Origin: JAFGKM01 sp964413825
Lineage (GTDB): Bacteria > Ratteibacteria > UBA8468 > B48-G9 > JAFGKM01
Length of the DNA: 14,836 bases
Direction of reading: 5' to 3'
Assembly: GCA_964413825.1 (NCBI GenBank)
Contig: CAYPTS010000054.1
Location: 1-14,836 of the forward strand
Shown here in pieces: positions 1 through 6,724 of this stretch. The notes beneath the pieces are model-generated. The model saw only the letters and a program-made list of their open reading frames with translations. It made no database searches and was not told where the DNA came from. Position numbers and translations under genes: made by a program. Within the stretch, counting starts at the first letter, position 1, and every line of letters begins with the position of its first letter.

Positions 1-57
1 TTATTCAACAAACTAAATATTTTTTCAGAGGTCTCATTTAAGGGAGGAAAAGAAAGA
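1..57. other. Window edge, no feature seen
   Basis: The stretch after the rhaI stop is A/T-rich. It holds no hairpin, promoter or gene start I can support. Confidence 0.5.
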
Positions 58-1272
58 TTACCTGTTTTGTATCTTTTTCTGGTAGCCGCTTTTGACGTAT
101 TCGGCAACAGGGTCCGCAGGCAGGTCTTTCTCCATGCGTGCTCTTGCCACTATGGGGCGCACGTCTGCATTCATAGTTGCGTCGTTGAACGTCCTGTTGG
201 CAAGGATTATCTCGTCTTTCTGCCTGTATCCCTCAATTTTCTCGGTGTCCGCCAGAACGGCTTTGGCAAGAGAAATCTGCAGGGAATCTATGGAATGCAG
301 AAGCGCATGTATCCGGTTTTCCCTGCCGCTTGCCTGGTCTATCATGTATGCCCAATTTTCGTTCTGGCTGTTTATAATGACGTCGCCCTTAACCAGTTCA
401 TAGAATATTCGTGCCATTTCCTGGTTGGGCTCAACGGCATGGTCGTCGTCTGCGGAGTATCTTGTGTTGAAGTGGAATCCGCACGGCATTTTCTCTGCAA
501 TAAGCATTGCCACAATCTGTTCTATGTTGGTGCCGTGGTGGTGGTGTCCCAGGTCTATAATGACTCCCGCGTTTTGTCCGAGAGATTTCGCAAGTGTATA
601 TGCCGTTCCCCAGTTGGGTATGATTGTACTGTACGTTCCGGGTTCAAAGACCTTGTATTCTATCAGTATCATGACATCTTCCGGGATTGAACTGTGACTT
701 TCAAGCAGGGAATATTTCATTCTGAAATAGGAGTTTTTCAGGTCTATCTGTCCGGGGTAGAGAGAACCGTCCGGGAACCACAGGCTCAAAATTTTATTTC
801 CCAGTTCTTTTGCTATCTTTCCTGCGAGAACGGTTTGTTCAATATACCGCTTCCTCGTTTCTTTGTCCTGCGAAGTGAAACTCCCGGCTTGCGAACCTTT
901 AAGAAAATACGTAGGATTAACCGCTCCCATTAAAATACCTCGCGCTTTGCATTCTTCGCTTACTTTAACAGCTGATTCATAATCAGCTTCTAACCCATCA
1001 TTCGAAAAATCCCACAATATGTGCGTGGCAACTTTTGGGGTGGCGCCGGTTAGTTTGTTTATGAATGCGGCGTCGTCAAGTTTCTGTTCTATGTTTTTCG
1101 CATAACCCGGAGGCGTATAGTCGCCGAATCTGCCTCCTCCGAAAGGTCCGAGAGCCCATGTAGGAATTTCAACCTCGAATTTTTTCACGGATTCGACGGC
1201 TTTTTCTACAGCATCCTTACCGAATTCTGCCTTGAGGTTCTCTATGCCGTTTTCAATCCATTTCCCGTCCAT
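58..1272 (-). CDS. rhaI: L-rhamnose isomerase, Pseudomonas stutzeri type (RhaI-like)
   Basis: Likely interconverts L-rhamnose and L-rhamnulose, or related rare aldoses and ketoses, in the cytoplasm with a divalent metal. The 404-residue protein has a xylose-isomerase-like TIM barrel. From memory it aligns along its length with the P. stutzeri enzyme: an early segment FEVEIPTWALG (32-42), then KLDDAAFINKLTGATP, and LWFPDGSLYPGQ (164-175). Expected metal and catalytic residues are visible: E205 and K207 in IEYKVFEP, D240 and H243 in IDLGHHHHGTNIE, H267 in GFHFN, the DDD run 275-277, and D312 in MIDQ. The frame is open 69 codons further upstream, but that part runs through palindromes into rnpB. 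I chose the ATG at 1272 because GGAG sits 6 nt before it and homology begins here. No rhamnose kinase, aldolase or transporter is nearby, so the true substrate is uncertain. Confidence 0.88.
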   Translation of the reverse strand: MDGKWIENGIENLKAEFGKDAVEKAVESVKKFEVEIPTWALGPFGGGRFGDYTPPGYAKNIEQKLDDAAFINKLTGATPKVATHILWDFSNDGLEADYESAVKVSEECKARGILMGAVNPTYFLKGSQAGSFTSQDKETRKRYIEQTVLAGKIAKELGNKILSLWFPDGSLYPGQIDLKNSYFRMKYSLLESHSSIPEDVMILIEYKVFEPGTYSTIIPNWGTAYTLAKSLGQNAGVIIDLGHHHHGTNIEQIVAMLIAEKMPCGFHFNTRYSADDDHAVEPNQEMARIFYELVKGDVIINSQNENWAYMIDQASGRENRIHALLHSIDSLQISLAKAVLADTEKIEGYRQKDEIILANRTFNDATMNADVRPIVARARMEKDLPADPVAEYVKSGYQKKIQNR

Positions 1273-1290
1273 GTTTTCTCCATTGTAATC

Positions 1291-1375
1291 CCCCTCTTTG
1301 GCAAAGGGGGGGAATGCTTCGCAATGACGAAGCATTCTCATAGATTGCCGCGCCCCATAAAACTGGGCTCGCAAT
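1291..1375. repeat. Cluster of three small palindromes between rnpB and rhaI
   Basis: Three adjacent inverted repeats fill the gap. (1) CCCCTCTTTG/CAAAGGGGG around 1291-1310. (2) GAATGCTTCG (1312-1321) with CGAAGCATTC (1328-1337), a perfect 10-bp stem with a 6-nt loop. (3) 1344-1375, attgc-cgcGCCCc facing gGGGCtcgcaat. The words GTCATTGCGAG and GCGGCAATCT (minus strand) resemble a small intergenic repeat found in many unrelated bacterial genomes; that is from memory. These hairpins could also end or process the rnpB transcript, although no long T-tract follows them. Confidence 0.7.
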
Positions 1376-1400
1376 GACAAAAACCATCGCTTGGAGTAAA

Positions 1401-1792
1401 GGGGGCGGCTCGTAAGCCGGATTCTGTTTAAGCGGCCATTCATCTGGGTTGCCGGTTGCCCGGCAACTCGTGCGGTCAACCCGAACCTGTAAGGGCAGGG
1501 GCCTGAAGGTTCTGCTTGACCTTGCTCCGGATGGGGTTTGCCCTGCTCCGGCAGTTACCTGCCGGGCGGTGAGCTCTTACCTCGCCTTTTCACCATTTCC
1601 CTTATTCGCCATGCGTATCGCTGAATATTGCCGCATTAGCGGCAACAACGATGCAGCTTCAAAGGGTTGTGTGTTTTCTGCGGTACTTTCCAGTCCTTGC
1701 GGACTGCTCCCGTTAGGAGCCATCCTCCCTGCTGGAGTCCGGACTTTCCTCATGCTTTCATATGAAAACACGCGGCCGCCCGACCACCCCCC
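1401..1792 (-). ncRNA. rnpB: RNase P RNA, bacterial class A
   Basis: This is the catalytic RNA of RNase P, which removes the 5' leader of pre-tRNAs. On the minus strand it has the family's signature 5' block GAGGAAAGTCCGGACTCC (about 1736-1753) followed by AGCAGGGAGGATGGCTCC, and the 3' block ACAGAATCCGGCTTACGAG (about 1410-1428). The ends pair as P1: GGGCGGC near the 5' end with GCCGCCC at the 3' end. The length of about 390 nt is normal for class A. Exact ends are estimated from the P1 pairing. It starts 18 bp after the rnhA stop codon and has no obvious promoter of its own in that gap, so it is probably processed from, or promoted within, the rnhA transcript. Short open frames on both strands here are meaningless. 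Confidence 0.97.
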
Positions 1793-1810
1793 ATTTTCAA
1801 TTTGCGATTT

Positions 1811-2224
1811 TCAAAACAGCATGCCGCTGTTTTGTATGTATTCGTTAGCCGTCTTGTCCGCCTCCGTGTTTTCTTCTCTCGGTATGTGCGTAAAGACTAC
1901 CTTGTTATACCCTGAAACAAGGCGGGATGCTATAAAATGCAGTTTTTTCAGCCATTCGTCTTTAACCTTGTACTGTCCCTGCATCTGTTTTATAAGCAGG
2001 AGGCTGTCGCTTCTTATTTCCAGTTGCTGCGGTTTATAGGCAATGCAGTCAATGAGGGCGGTGATGAGCGCCATATATTCGGCGACGTTATTGGTGGATG
2101 TTCCTATGGACACACCTGTTTTTTTCAACGTTTTTTTACCGTCGCCGCATATGACAATTCCTATGGATGCCCTGCCGGGATTTCCTTTGGAAGCGCCGTC
2201 GATATAAACAGTGAGGTTATCCAT
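1811..2224 (-). CDS. rnhA: Ribonuclease HI
   Basis: Cleaves the RNA strand of RNA-DNA hybrids using two metal ions. The 137-residue protein has the RNase H fold. It begins YIDGASKGNPG (7-17, catalytic D9), then NVAEYMAL (46-53, E49), RSDS (71-74, D73), and HIPREENTEADKTAN (113-127, with H113 and D123). All four acidic catalytic positions and the loop histidine are present. It resembles the short RnhA types without an N-terminal hybrid-binding domain. The ATG shares its A with the TGA stop of the zinc-ribbon gene upstream (TGATG), so translation is probably coupled. rnpB follows directly. Confidence 0.93.
   Translation of the reverse strand: MDNLTVYIDGASKGNPGRASIGIVICGDGKKTLKKTGVSIGTSTNNVAEYMALITALIDCIAYKPQQLEIRSDSLLLIKQMQGQYKVKDEWLKKLHFIASRLVSGYNKVVFTHIPREENTEADKTANEYIQNSGMLF
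1812..1834 (-). promoter_or_regulatory. Perfect 9-bp hairpin overlapping the rnhA stop codon
   Basis: CAAAACAGC (1812-1820) and GCTGTTTTG (1826-1834) form a perfect stem with a 5-nt loop. It covers the last codons and stop of rnhA and ends about 20 bp before the rnpB 5' end. No U-tract follows on the minus strand (AAAATCGC), so it is not a standard terminator. It may be a processing or stability hairpin separating the mRNA from the RNase P RNA. Confidence 0.5.
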
Positions 2225-2925
2225 CAGTAAAGGATTCTGCTGCAGTTTTCACACTGAACAGGGGTTTTCTTTGCCTTGACTTTCTCTCCCATGTATGTCG
2301 GTACGAAGACCGAACATCCCGTACAACTTTCCCCTTCAAGTTTGCATATGGCAATGCCGTCTTTCTTGCTTATCCGTATTTTTTCGTAGAGAGCGTAAAT
2401 ATCCTTGTTTATCTCTGCGACCATCTTGGTTCTCTGTGCCTCTTTTTCTATGAGTTGTGACTGTATCTCCCCGGCTTTCTTCGTTTCTTCCTGAATCCTG
2501 GCTTCAACATCCGTTTTTAATTTTTCCGATTTTGAGGAAGAATCTTCAATCTGTTTATTCAACTGGTCGTCTTTTTCCATTAACGCGAGAAGAAGGTCTT
2601 CTATGGAGGACTTTTTCTTTTTCAGGTTTTCAATTTCCGACAGGATGGACGTATACTCTTTGTTGGTTTTTACCTCGTCCAGATTTTTTTGCAGTTTTTT
2701 ACATGCTTCTTCGTTTTCCTGCAGTTCAAGTTCTTTCTCTTTTTTCTCCAGTTGAAGTTTTTTCTGTTCTTTTTTTATTGCGGTAGCGTCTTTGAGGATT
2801 GACTCGACGGATTGCTCCATCTGTTTTTTCTTCAGGGGGGCATTACTGATTGTTTCCTGTAAATTCAATATTTCGCTGTCCAGTTCTTGAAGTTTGACCA
2901 GTTTTTCAATTTCTTGTGTAAACAT
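2224..2925 (-). CDS. Coiled-coil protein with C-terminal C4 zinc ribbon (DUF164/CT398-like)
   Basis: The 233-residue protein is mostly a long charged coiled coil (about 1-180), followed by a zinc ribbon with two CxxC knuckles: C201/C204 (ESCTGCS) and C225/C228 (QCENCS). This layout matches the C4-type zinc-ribbon family (PF02591, Chlamydia CT398-like), whose members are thought to bind nucleic acid or protein partners; the biochemical role is unclear. The last base of its stop is the first base of rnhA, and rnpB comes next, which suggests a link to RNA metabolism (inference). The ATG at 2925 lacks a strong Shine-Dalgarno sequence. Reading MFTQEIEKLVKLQELDSEI, it matches the usual family N-terminus (first helix about L-x-x-L-Q-x-L-D). 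Confidence 0.88.
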   Translation of the reverse strand: MFTQEIEKLVKLQELDSEILNLQETISNAPLKKKQMEQSVESILKDATAIKKEQKKLQLEKKEKELELQENEEACKKLQKNLDEVKTNKEYTSILSEIENLKKKKSSIEDLLLALMEKDDQLNKQIEDSSSKSEKLKTDVEARIQEETKKAGEIQSQLIEKEAQRTKMVAEINKDIYALYEKIRISKKDGIAICKLEGESCTGCSVFVPTYMGEKVKAKKTPVQCENCSRILY

Positions 2926-2958
2926 AGAAGGTAATAATAAACCAAATCCATGCGGCTG

Positions 2959-3378
2959 TCAAAATTTTCTACTGTTTGCTTTTTTTGTTTTGCGCGGATA
3001 GCGTGCTTCTATGGTGGATTTTATACCGCCGCGCGCGCTAAACTCTCCTTTTACCATGCACCATTCAGGCTTGCACGCTTTTACGACGTCCTCCAGAATT
3101 CTGTTTATTGCATTCTCGTAGAAAATGCCGATATTCCTGTAGGCCTGCACATATAATTTCAGAGACTTGAGTTCTATAATCGACCTGTCGGGTTCATATT
3201 CAATGGTAACCGTTCCGAAGTCCGGCTGTCCGGTTTTCGGACACAGGGATGTGTATTCGGGGATTACTGTTGTTATGGTATAGGATTTAAACTGGTTTCC
3301 AAAACATTCTATAGGGGGGAGTTTCGTATCCAGCCCTTCTGTTTCGCAATTTACGTATTCCTTTTTTTTGCGTTTCAC
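2959..3378 (-). CDS. queF: NADPH-dependent 7-cyano-7-deazaguanine (preQ0) reductase QueF, single-domain type
   Basis: Reduces the nitrile of preQ0 to preQ1 in queuosine biosynthesis. The 139-residue protein is the short YkvM-type. It contains the nucleophile loop TSLCPKTGQPDF (43-54, C46 and D53), the family motif ELKSLKLY (69-76), and YRNIGIFYENAINRILED (80-97, with E89 for substrate binding). ARGGI (116-120) is also typical. The position that is His in B. subtilis QueF (FHE) is Tyr88 here; I believe other homologues vary here too, so this may be harmless. No ATG exists upstream of the conserved region. The best start is a GTG at 3378 with only a weak ribosome site. No other queuosine gene is nearby. 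Confidence 0.92.
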   Translation of the reverse strand: MKRKKKEYVNCETEGLDTKLPPIECFGNQFKSYTITTVIPEYTSLCPKTGQPDFGTVTIEYEPDRSIIELKSLKLYVQAYRNIGIFYENAINRILEDVVKACKPEWCMVKGEFSARGGIKSTIEARYPRKTKKANSRKF

Positions 3379-3410
3379 CGTTTTGCAGGGGAATCTTTTG
3401 TTGAATTTAG

Positions 3411-3444
3411 AGAGGAGGCCCTGCTTTAAAACAGAGCCTCCTCT
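3411..3444 (-). terminator. Strong hairpin after groEL
   Basis: AGAGGAGGCCCTG (3411-3423) pairs with CAGAGCCTCCTCT (3432-3444), giving 12 of 13 pairs with an 8-nt loop. It lies 24 bp past the groEL stop and before queF. No clear U-tract follows on the minus strand (CTAAATTC), so it may be a processing or mRNA-stability hairpin or a leaky terminator. Confidence 0.55.
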
Positions 3445-3467
3445 TGATCTATACCCTTGTCCCTTGA

Positions 3468-5096
3468 TTAGTATTCAGGATAGGGCGGCGGTGTGGGACC
3501 GCCTGCTTTTTCTTTCTTTTCGGGTATTTCCGTTACCAGCGCCTCGGTTGTAAGCAGGAGAGCAGCCATGCTTGATGCGTTCTCAAGGGCTGTCCTTACG
3601 ACCTTTGTCGGGTCGACGATACCGGCTTTCACCAGGTCTTCGTACTCGTCTTTTTCCGCATTGAACCCGAAGGTATCATCAGAGGATTCCTTGACTTTCT
3701 GTGCCACGACCGCACCGTCAAATCCCGAGTTCTCCGCTATCTGCCTGATAGGCGCTTCAAGCGCTTTCTTCACGATTTGGGCGCCTGTTTTCTCGTCGGC
3801 GTCTGTAAGTTTGAGTTTGTCTATTTCCGACTGGCATTTCAAAAGGGCAACTCCTCCGCCGGGAACAATTCCTTCCTCGACTGCGGCCCTGGTGGCGCTC
3901 AGAGCATCTTCCACGCGGGCTTTCCTTTCTTTCATGTCGGTTTCCGTGGGCGCTCCGACGTTAATTACTGCGACTCCGCCGGCCAGTTTCGCAAGGCGTT
4001 CCTGAAGCTTTTCCTTGTCGTAATCGGAAGTGGTTTTTTCAATTTCGCTTCTAATCTGATTCACGCGTCCCTGGATTTTCGAAGATGTTCCATCGCCTTC
4101 CACTATCGTGGTGTTTTCCTTGTCGACGATGATTCTTTTTGCCTTTCCAAGCATGCTCAGGTCTATGTTTTCAAGCTTCAGACCGAGTTCTTCCATGATG
4201 GCCTGGCCGCCGGTGAGGATGGCGATGTCTTCCAGCATTGCCTTTCTTCTGTCTCCGAATCCCGGCGCCTTTACCGCACAGCATGTGAAGGTACCCCTGA
4301 TTTTGTTTACGACCAGAGTGGCAAGCGCTTCACCTTCGATTTCTTCGGCAATTATGAGAAGAGGCTTTCCGGCCTGCGCAACCTTTTCCAGAAGAGGAAG
4401 GATGTCCTTGATGGCGGAAATCTTCTTGTCATGGATGAGGATGTAAGCGTCGTTCAGAACGCTTTCCATTCTTTCCGTGTCCGTTACAAAGTAAGGGGAA
4501 AGGTATCCGCGGTCAAACTGCATTCCTTCCACGACCTTCAGTTCCGTTTCCGTTCCCTTTGCTTCCTCAACAGTTATTACTCCTTCTTTTCCCACCTTGT
4601 CCATTGCGTCGGCTATTATGTGCCCTATTTCCGTATCGTTTGCCGCGGCTATAGTTGCAACCTGCTGTATCTCGTTCTTGTCCTTGATGGTTTTGCTTGT
4701 GGATTTGAGTTTATCCACGACTGCTTTCACGGCCTTTTCTATTCCTCTTCTAAGATGCACGGGGTTTGCTCCCGCCGCGACGTTCTTGAATCCTTCCCTT
4801 GCAACTGCCAATGCAAGGATGGATGCGCTTGTCGTTCCGTCTCCGGCAACGTCGTTTGTCTTTGATGCGACTTCTCTCAGTAGTTGAGCTCCAAGGTTTG
4901 CATTGGGGTCTTCCAGTTCGACTTCCTTTGCTATGGTGACCCCGTCGTTAATTACAGACGGAGAACCGAACTTTTTTTCCAGAACCGCGCATCTGCCTTT
5001 CGGTCCGAGCGTCGGCTTCAGCGTATCCGCCATGACGTACATGCCTTCAAGTAACTTTCTTCGTGCTTCCTCCCCGAGTATTATCTGCTTTGCCAT
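3468..5096 (-). CDS. groEL: Chaperonin GroEL (60 kDa, Hsp60)
   Basis: ATP-driven folding chamber that works with GroES. The 542-residue protein is full length and highly conserved. It starts AKQIILGEEARRKLLEGM and contains LGPKGR (30-35), GDGTTSAS (about 86-93, nucleotide-binding aspartate), a typical apical domain, and GIVPGGGVALL near residue 410. The ATG has GGAGGTG 5 nt upstream and follows groES by 19 bp. Instead of the common GGM-rich tail it ends EKAGGPTPPPYPEY, a proline- and tyrosine-containing tail that would present a different surface at the cavity base. Nothing suggests truncation. Confidence 0.98.
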   Translation of the reverse strand: MAKQIILGEEARRKLLEGMYVMADTLKPTLGPKGRCAVLEKKFGSPSVINDGVTIAKEVELEDPNANLGAQLLREVASKTNDVAGDGTTSASILALAVAREGFKNVAAGANPVHLRRGIEKAVKAVVDKLKSTSKTIKDKNEIQQVATIAAANDTEIGHIIADAMDKVGKEGVITVEEAKGTETELKVVEGMQFDRGYLSPYFVTDTERMESVLNDAYILIHDKKISAIKDILPLLEKVAQAGKPLLIIAEEIEGEALATLVVNKIRGTFTCCAVKAPGFGDRRKAMLEDIAILTGGQAIMEELGLKLENIDLSMLGKAKRIIVDKENTTIVEGDGTSSKIQGRVNQIRSEIEKTTSDYDKEKLQERLAKLAGGVAVINVGAPTETDMKERKARVEDALSATRAAVEEGIVPGGGVALLKCQSEIDKLKLTDADEKTGAQIVKKALEAPIRQIAENSGFDGAVVAQKVKESSDDTFGFNAEKDEYEDLVKAGIVDPTKVVRTALENASSMAALLLTTEALVTEIPEKKEKAGGPTPPPYPEY

Positions 5097-5115
5097 GTAA
5101 CACCTCCGTTATTTT

Positions 5116-5412
5116 TTAGTCAACAACAGCCAGTACATCTTCTTCTCTAAGTATCATGTACTCTTTACCATCAACGGTAATTTCCGTACCGGCGTATTTG
5201 CCGTACAGAATCTTATCCCCGACCTTTACTTCCATGGGCATCGGTTTGCCGTCTTCGTCGAGTTTGCCTTTGCCGGCGGCGACTACCTTGCCTTCCTGCG
5301 GTTTTTCCTTCGCGGTATCCGGAAGGATAATTCCTCCCTTCGTTTTCTCTTCCGCTTCCAACGGTTCAACCACTATCCTGTCTCCGAGTGGTCTCAACTT
5401 CATCTTTCCCAT
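5116..5412 (-). CDS. groES: Co-chaperonin GroES (10 kDa, Hsp10)
   Basis: Forms the heptameric lid of the GroEL chamber. The 98-residue protein has the expected KLRPLGDRIVVEP start, the mobile loop with ETKGGIILPDTAKEKPQEG (about 22-42), and the C-terminal YMILREEDVLAVV. The ATG at 5412 is preceded by AAGGAGG at good spacing, and this adds MGK before the usual MKLRPL start. It is the first gene of groES-groEL. Confidence 0.98.
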   Translation of the reverse strand: MGKMKLRPLGDRIVVEPLEAEEKTKGGIILPDTAKEKPQEGKVVAAGKGKLDEDGKPMPMEVKVGDKILYGKYAGTEITVDGKEYMILREEDVLAVVD

Positions 5413-5476
5413 ATTTGCCTCCTTTTTGACATTTTTATGGATTGTTGGTTCAGGCGTTCTTTATTACAGGATATAA

Positions 5477-5504
5477 ATTATACCCTTTTAAAAAAAACTG
5501 TCAA
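5477..5504 (-). promoter_or_regulatory. Sigma70-type promoter of groESL
   Basis: Minus-strand TTGACA (5499-5504), a 16-bp A/T-rich spacer, then TATAAT (5477-5482), 65 bp before groES. Both hexamers match consensus exactly. I see no CIRCE operator (TTAGCACTC-N9-GAGTGCTAA) and no sigma32-like sequence in the leader, so heat-shock control by HrcA is not apparent here. Confidence 0.85.
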
Positions 5505-5543
5505 GAGATAAATTTTTCGCCAAAAATCGGCTCACAATCAACC

Positions 5544-5572
5544 TTGACGGGATAAACCGTTTGCGGTACAAT
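5544..5572 (+). promoter_or_regulatory. Sigma70-type promoter of tRNA-Gly(CCC)
   Basis: TTGACG (5544-5549), a 17-bp spacer, and TACAAT (5567-5572). The tRNA starts 22 bp after the -10 box. It is divergent from the groESL promoter, with the two -35 boxes about 40 bp apart. Confidence 0.8.
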
Positions 5573-5593
5573 TTTACGGTAATTTCATTGTCA

Positions 5594-5664
5594 GCGGGAT
5601 TAACTCAGGGGTAGAGTACGAGCTTCCCAAGCTCGGAACACGGGTTCGAATCCCGTATCCCGCT
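5594..5664 (+). tRNA. tRNA-Gly (anticodon CCC)
   Basis: Cloverleaf read by eye: acceptor GCGGGAT/ATCCCGC, D arm ACTC...GAGT, anticodon stem CGAGC/GCTCG around loop TTCCCAA (anticodon CCC, reads GGG), T arm ACGGG-TTCGAAT-CCCGT, discriminator T as usual for bacterial tRNA-Gly. CCA is not encoded. Confidence 0.97.
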
Positions 5665-5779
5665 CAATCTCTTCCGTGTAAGGGATGAGAACCTTTTGGG
5701 TTCGAGCCGACTAAAATTTCTTCTTTGATAAGCAGAGACCGTGCGAGCGTTTTTAGCCGCACAATCCCGTATCCCGCTC
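5649..5779 (+). repeat. 17-bp direct repeat of the tRNA-Gly 3' end, 114 bp apart
   Basis: AATCCCGTATCCCGCTC occurs at 5649-5665, covering the T-arm end, acceptor strand and discriminator, and again at 5763-5779. The DNA between (5666-5762) has no gene. It holds the stem GAACC/GGTTC around 5689-5703 and CGACTAAAA (5708-5716) facing TTTTTAGCCG (5750-5759). The arrangement resembles attL/attR left by an integration at a tRNA 3' end, or a slippage duplication. Its first 20 bp after CCCG resemble the start of the element after tRNA-Lys (17 of 20 matches). Confidence 0.8.
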
Positions 5780-5869
5780 TATAAAACAGTTGTAAGTTGA
5801 TAGTTATTAGTTGCAAGTAAAAACAGGTAAATGAAGAAGAAACAACGGGATGAGTAACCTTTTTGCGGG

Positions 5870-6337
5870 TTATTCTTTAACGCGTTCAAGAAGTTTCCTT
5901 AATCTTCCTTCCGATGGGAAATACCGCATCTGTAAAGATAGCGTCAATATTACGAAAACCGTCATCCACGTAAGATTTCCGCTGATGAGAAGCCCGACAA
6001 AACCCATTACCGAAATCATGTCAAGCAGTCCCAGCATGATAAACACATAAGCAAGATAGGAGGAAAGGTTTTCCTGTTCCCTTTGTCTGTCATTGACAAG
6101 CAGGCGTTGTGCGAAAAAATCCGAAATTCCGTCGCAGAAGAAAAACAGAGCAATTCCTATAGCGAAAAGGATGTATTGTACTATTCTTGCCAACCCTTCT
6201 TCATACCCTTCTACCATTCCCGTCAAACCTTTTTGGGAAAGAATAATTCCGGCAACCATTATTATTAAAGGAAATACCATTGCTGCAATGCCCATTGACT
6301 TGATTCTATCCCAGTATTTGTGATTGTTGGTATCCAT
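5870..6337 (-). CDS. Small integral membrane protein, four predicted helices, unknown function
   Basis: I do not recognise this 155-residue protein. It has a short charged N-terminus and four hydrophobic segments (about 15-33, 52-68, 94-119, 122-138). A loop with charged residues VNDRQREQE (81-89) lies between helices 2 and 3, and the tail is basic (GRLRKLLERVKE). No catalytic motif or signal peptide is visible. The frame stays open to 6631, but that part runs through a hairpin repeat and into a tRNA. I chose the ATG at 6337, which has AAAGGA 7 nt upstream and a promoter 35 bp upstream. It appears to be a single-gene unit. Confidence 0.75.
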   Translation of the reverse strand: MDTNNHKYWDRIKSMGIAAMVFPLIIMVAGIILSQKGLTGMVEGYEEGLARIVQYILFAIGIALFFFCDGISDFFAQRLLVNDRQREQENLSSYLAYVFIMLGLLDMISVMGFVGLLISGNLTWMTVFVILTLSLQMRYFPSEGRLRKLLERVKE

Positions 6338-6371
6338 TTTTTTCCTTTGCCTGTCCAGTGTATTGTTGAAA

Positions 6372-6400
6372 ATTTTACAGTAAATCTGCGTCTTTGTCCA
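6372..6400 (-). promoter_or_regulatory. Sigma70-type promoter of the 4-TM membrane protein
   Basis: Minus-strand TGGACA (6395-6400), a 17-bp spacer, and TAAAAT (6372-6377), 35 bp before the chosen ATG. This supports the shorter start at 6337. Confidence 0.7.
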
Positions 6401-6407
6401 GTTTTTC

Positions 6408-6436
6408 TTGACTTGAGTTCCTTTGAAAGTTAAAAT
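6408..6436 (+). promoter_or_regulatory. Probable promoter of tRNA-Arg(TCT), separated from it by a hairpin element
   Basis: Plus-strand TTGACT (6408-6413), a 17-bp spacer, and TAAAAT (6431-6436). It lies 168 bp before the tRNA. The partial tRNA-start copy beginning at 6462 is 25 bp from the -10 box, the normal distance (compare 22 bp for tRNA-Gly). This suggests the promoter once abutted a tRNA start and was displaced. Confidence 0.6.
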
Positions 6437-6444
6437 GTACCGGA

Positions 6445-6607
6445 AAATCAATCCGGTATATGCGTCTTGTACAAATAGGAATAGCGGATTCAGTTCGCCG
6501 GAGAGCCAGGCGTCAAGAAGGAGACAAGGAGGCGTATTCTCATACGCCGAGGCAGTCGACGACGCAGGCAACGAAGCTCTGCGGATGAAATCAATCCGGT
6601 ATATGCG
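6445..6607 (+). repeat. 20-bp direct repeat (offset 143) flanking the hairpin element at tRNA-Arg(TCT)
   Basis: AAATCAATCCGGTATATGCG occurs at 6445-6464 and 6588-6607. The second copy includes the first 3 bases of the tRNA and the last 13-14 bp of the hairpin element. After the first copy the sequence continues TCTTGTACAAATAGG, which could be a decayed tRNA 5' end (compare CCTGTAGCTCAAGGG). Confidence 0.85.
6482..6601 (-). repeat. tRNA-associated hairpin element, copy B (120 bp)
   Basis: Imperfect long palindrome with ends TAGCGGATT (6482-6490) and AATCCGGTA (6593-6601). Internal stem CCGGAGAGC (6498-6506)/GCTCTGCGG (6576-6584); apical hairpin GGCGTAT-tctc-ATACGCC (6531-6548). Read on the minus strand it aligns end to end with copies A and C, sharing for example ATTGATTTCATCC, CTTCGTTGCCTGCGTCGTC and GGCGAACTGAATCCG. 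It ends 3 bp before the tRNA-Arg(TCT) 5' end and is inverted relative to that tRNA. No coding capacity. Confidence 0.88.
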
Positions 6608-6677
6608 CCTGTAGCTCAAGGGATAGAGCATCTGCCTTCTAAGCAGAGGGTTGCCCGTTCGAATCGGGCCAGGCGTA
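6605..6677 (+). tRNA. tRNA-Arg (anticodon TCT)
   Basis: Acceptor GCGCCTG/CAGGCGT (G1-U72 wobble), D arm GCTC...GAGC, anticodon stem TCTGC/GCAGA around loop CTTCTAA (anticodon TCT, reads AGA), T arm GCCCG-TTCGAAT-CGGGC, discriminator A. CCA is not encoded. Confidence 0.97.
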
Positions 6678-6724
6678 CTTTAAACTGTGAAACGACATAT
6701 GAAGTTAAGCGGATGTAAATCAAA

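Noticed and set aside
1273..1479. N-terminal extension of the rhamnose isomerase frame
   Set aside because: It is translated from palindromes and the rnpB 3' end. The ATG at 1272 has a ribosome site and begins the homologous region.
1449..2039. 196-codon plus-strand frame over rnpB
   Set aside because: It covers the conserved RNase P RNA and antisense rnhA. The conserved RNA signatures explain this sequence.
3777..4865. 362-codon open frame on the plus strand
   Set aside because: It lies wholly antisense to groEL and its protein has no recognisable features; this is a shadow of a strongly biased gene.
5413..5593. CIRCE operator near groESL
   Set aside because: I searched for TTAGCACTC and GAGTGCTAA by eye between groES and tRNA-Gly and found neither.
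6338..6631. N-terminal extension of the 4-TM protein
   Set aside because: It would run through the promoter, hairpin element B and the tRNA-Arg(TCT) start. The ATG at 6337 has a ribosome site and promoter.
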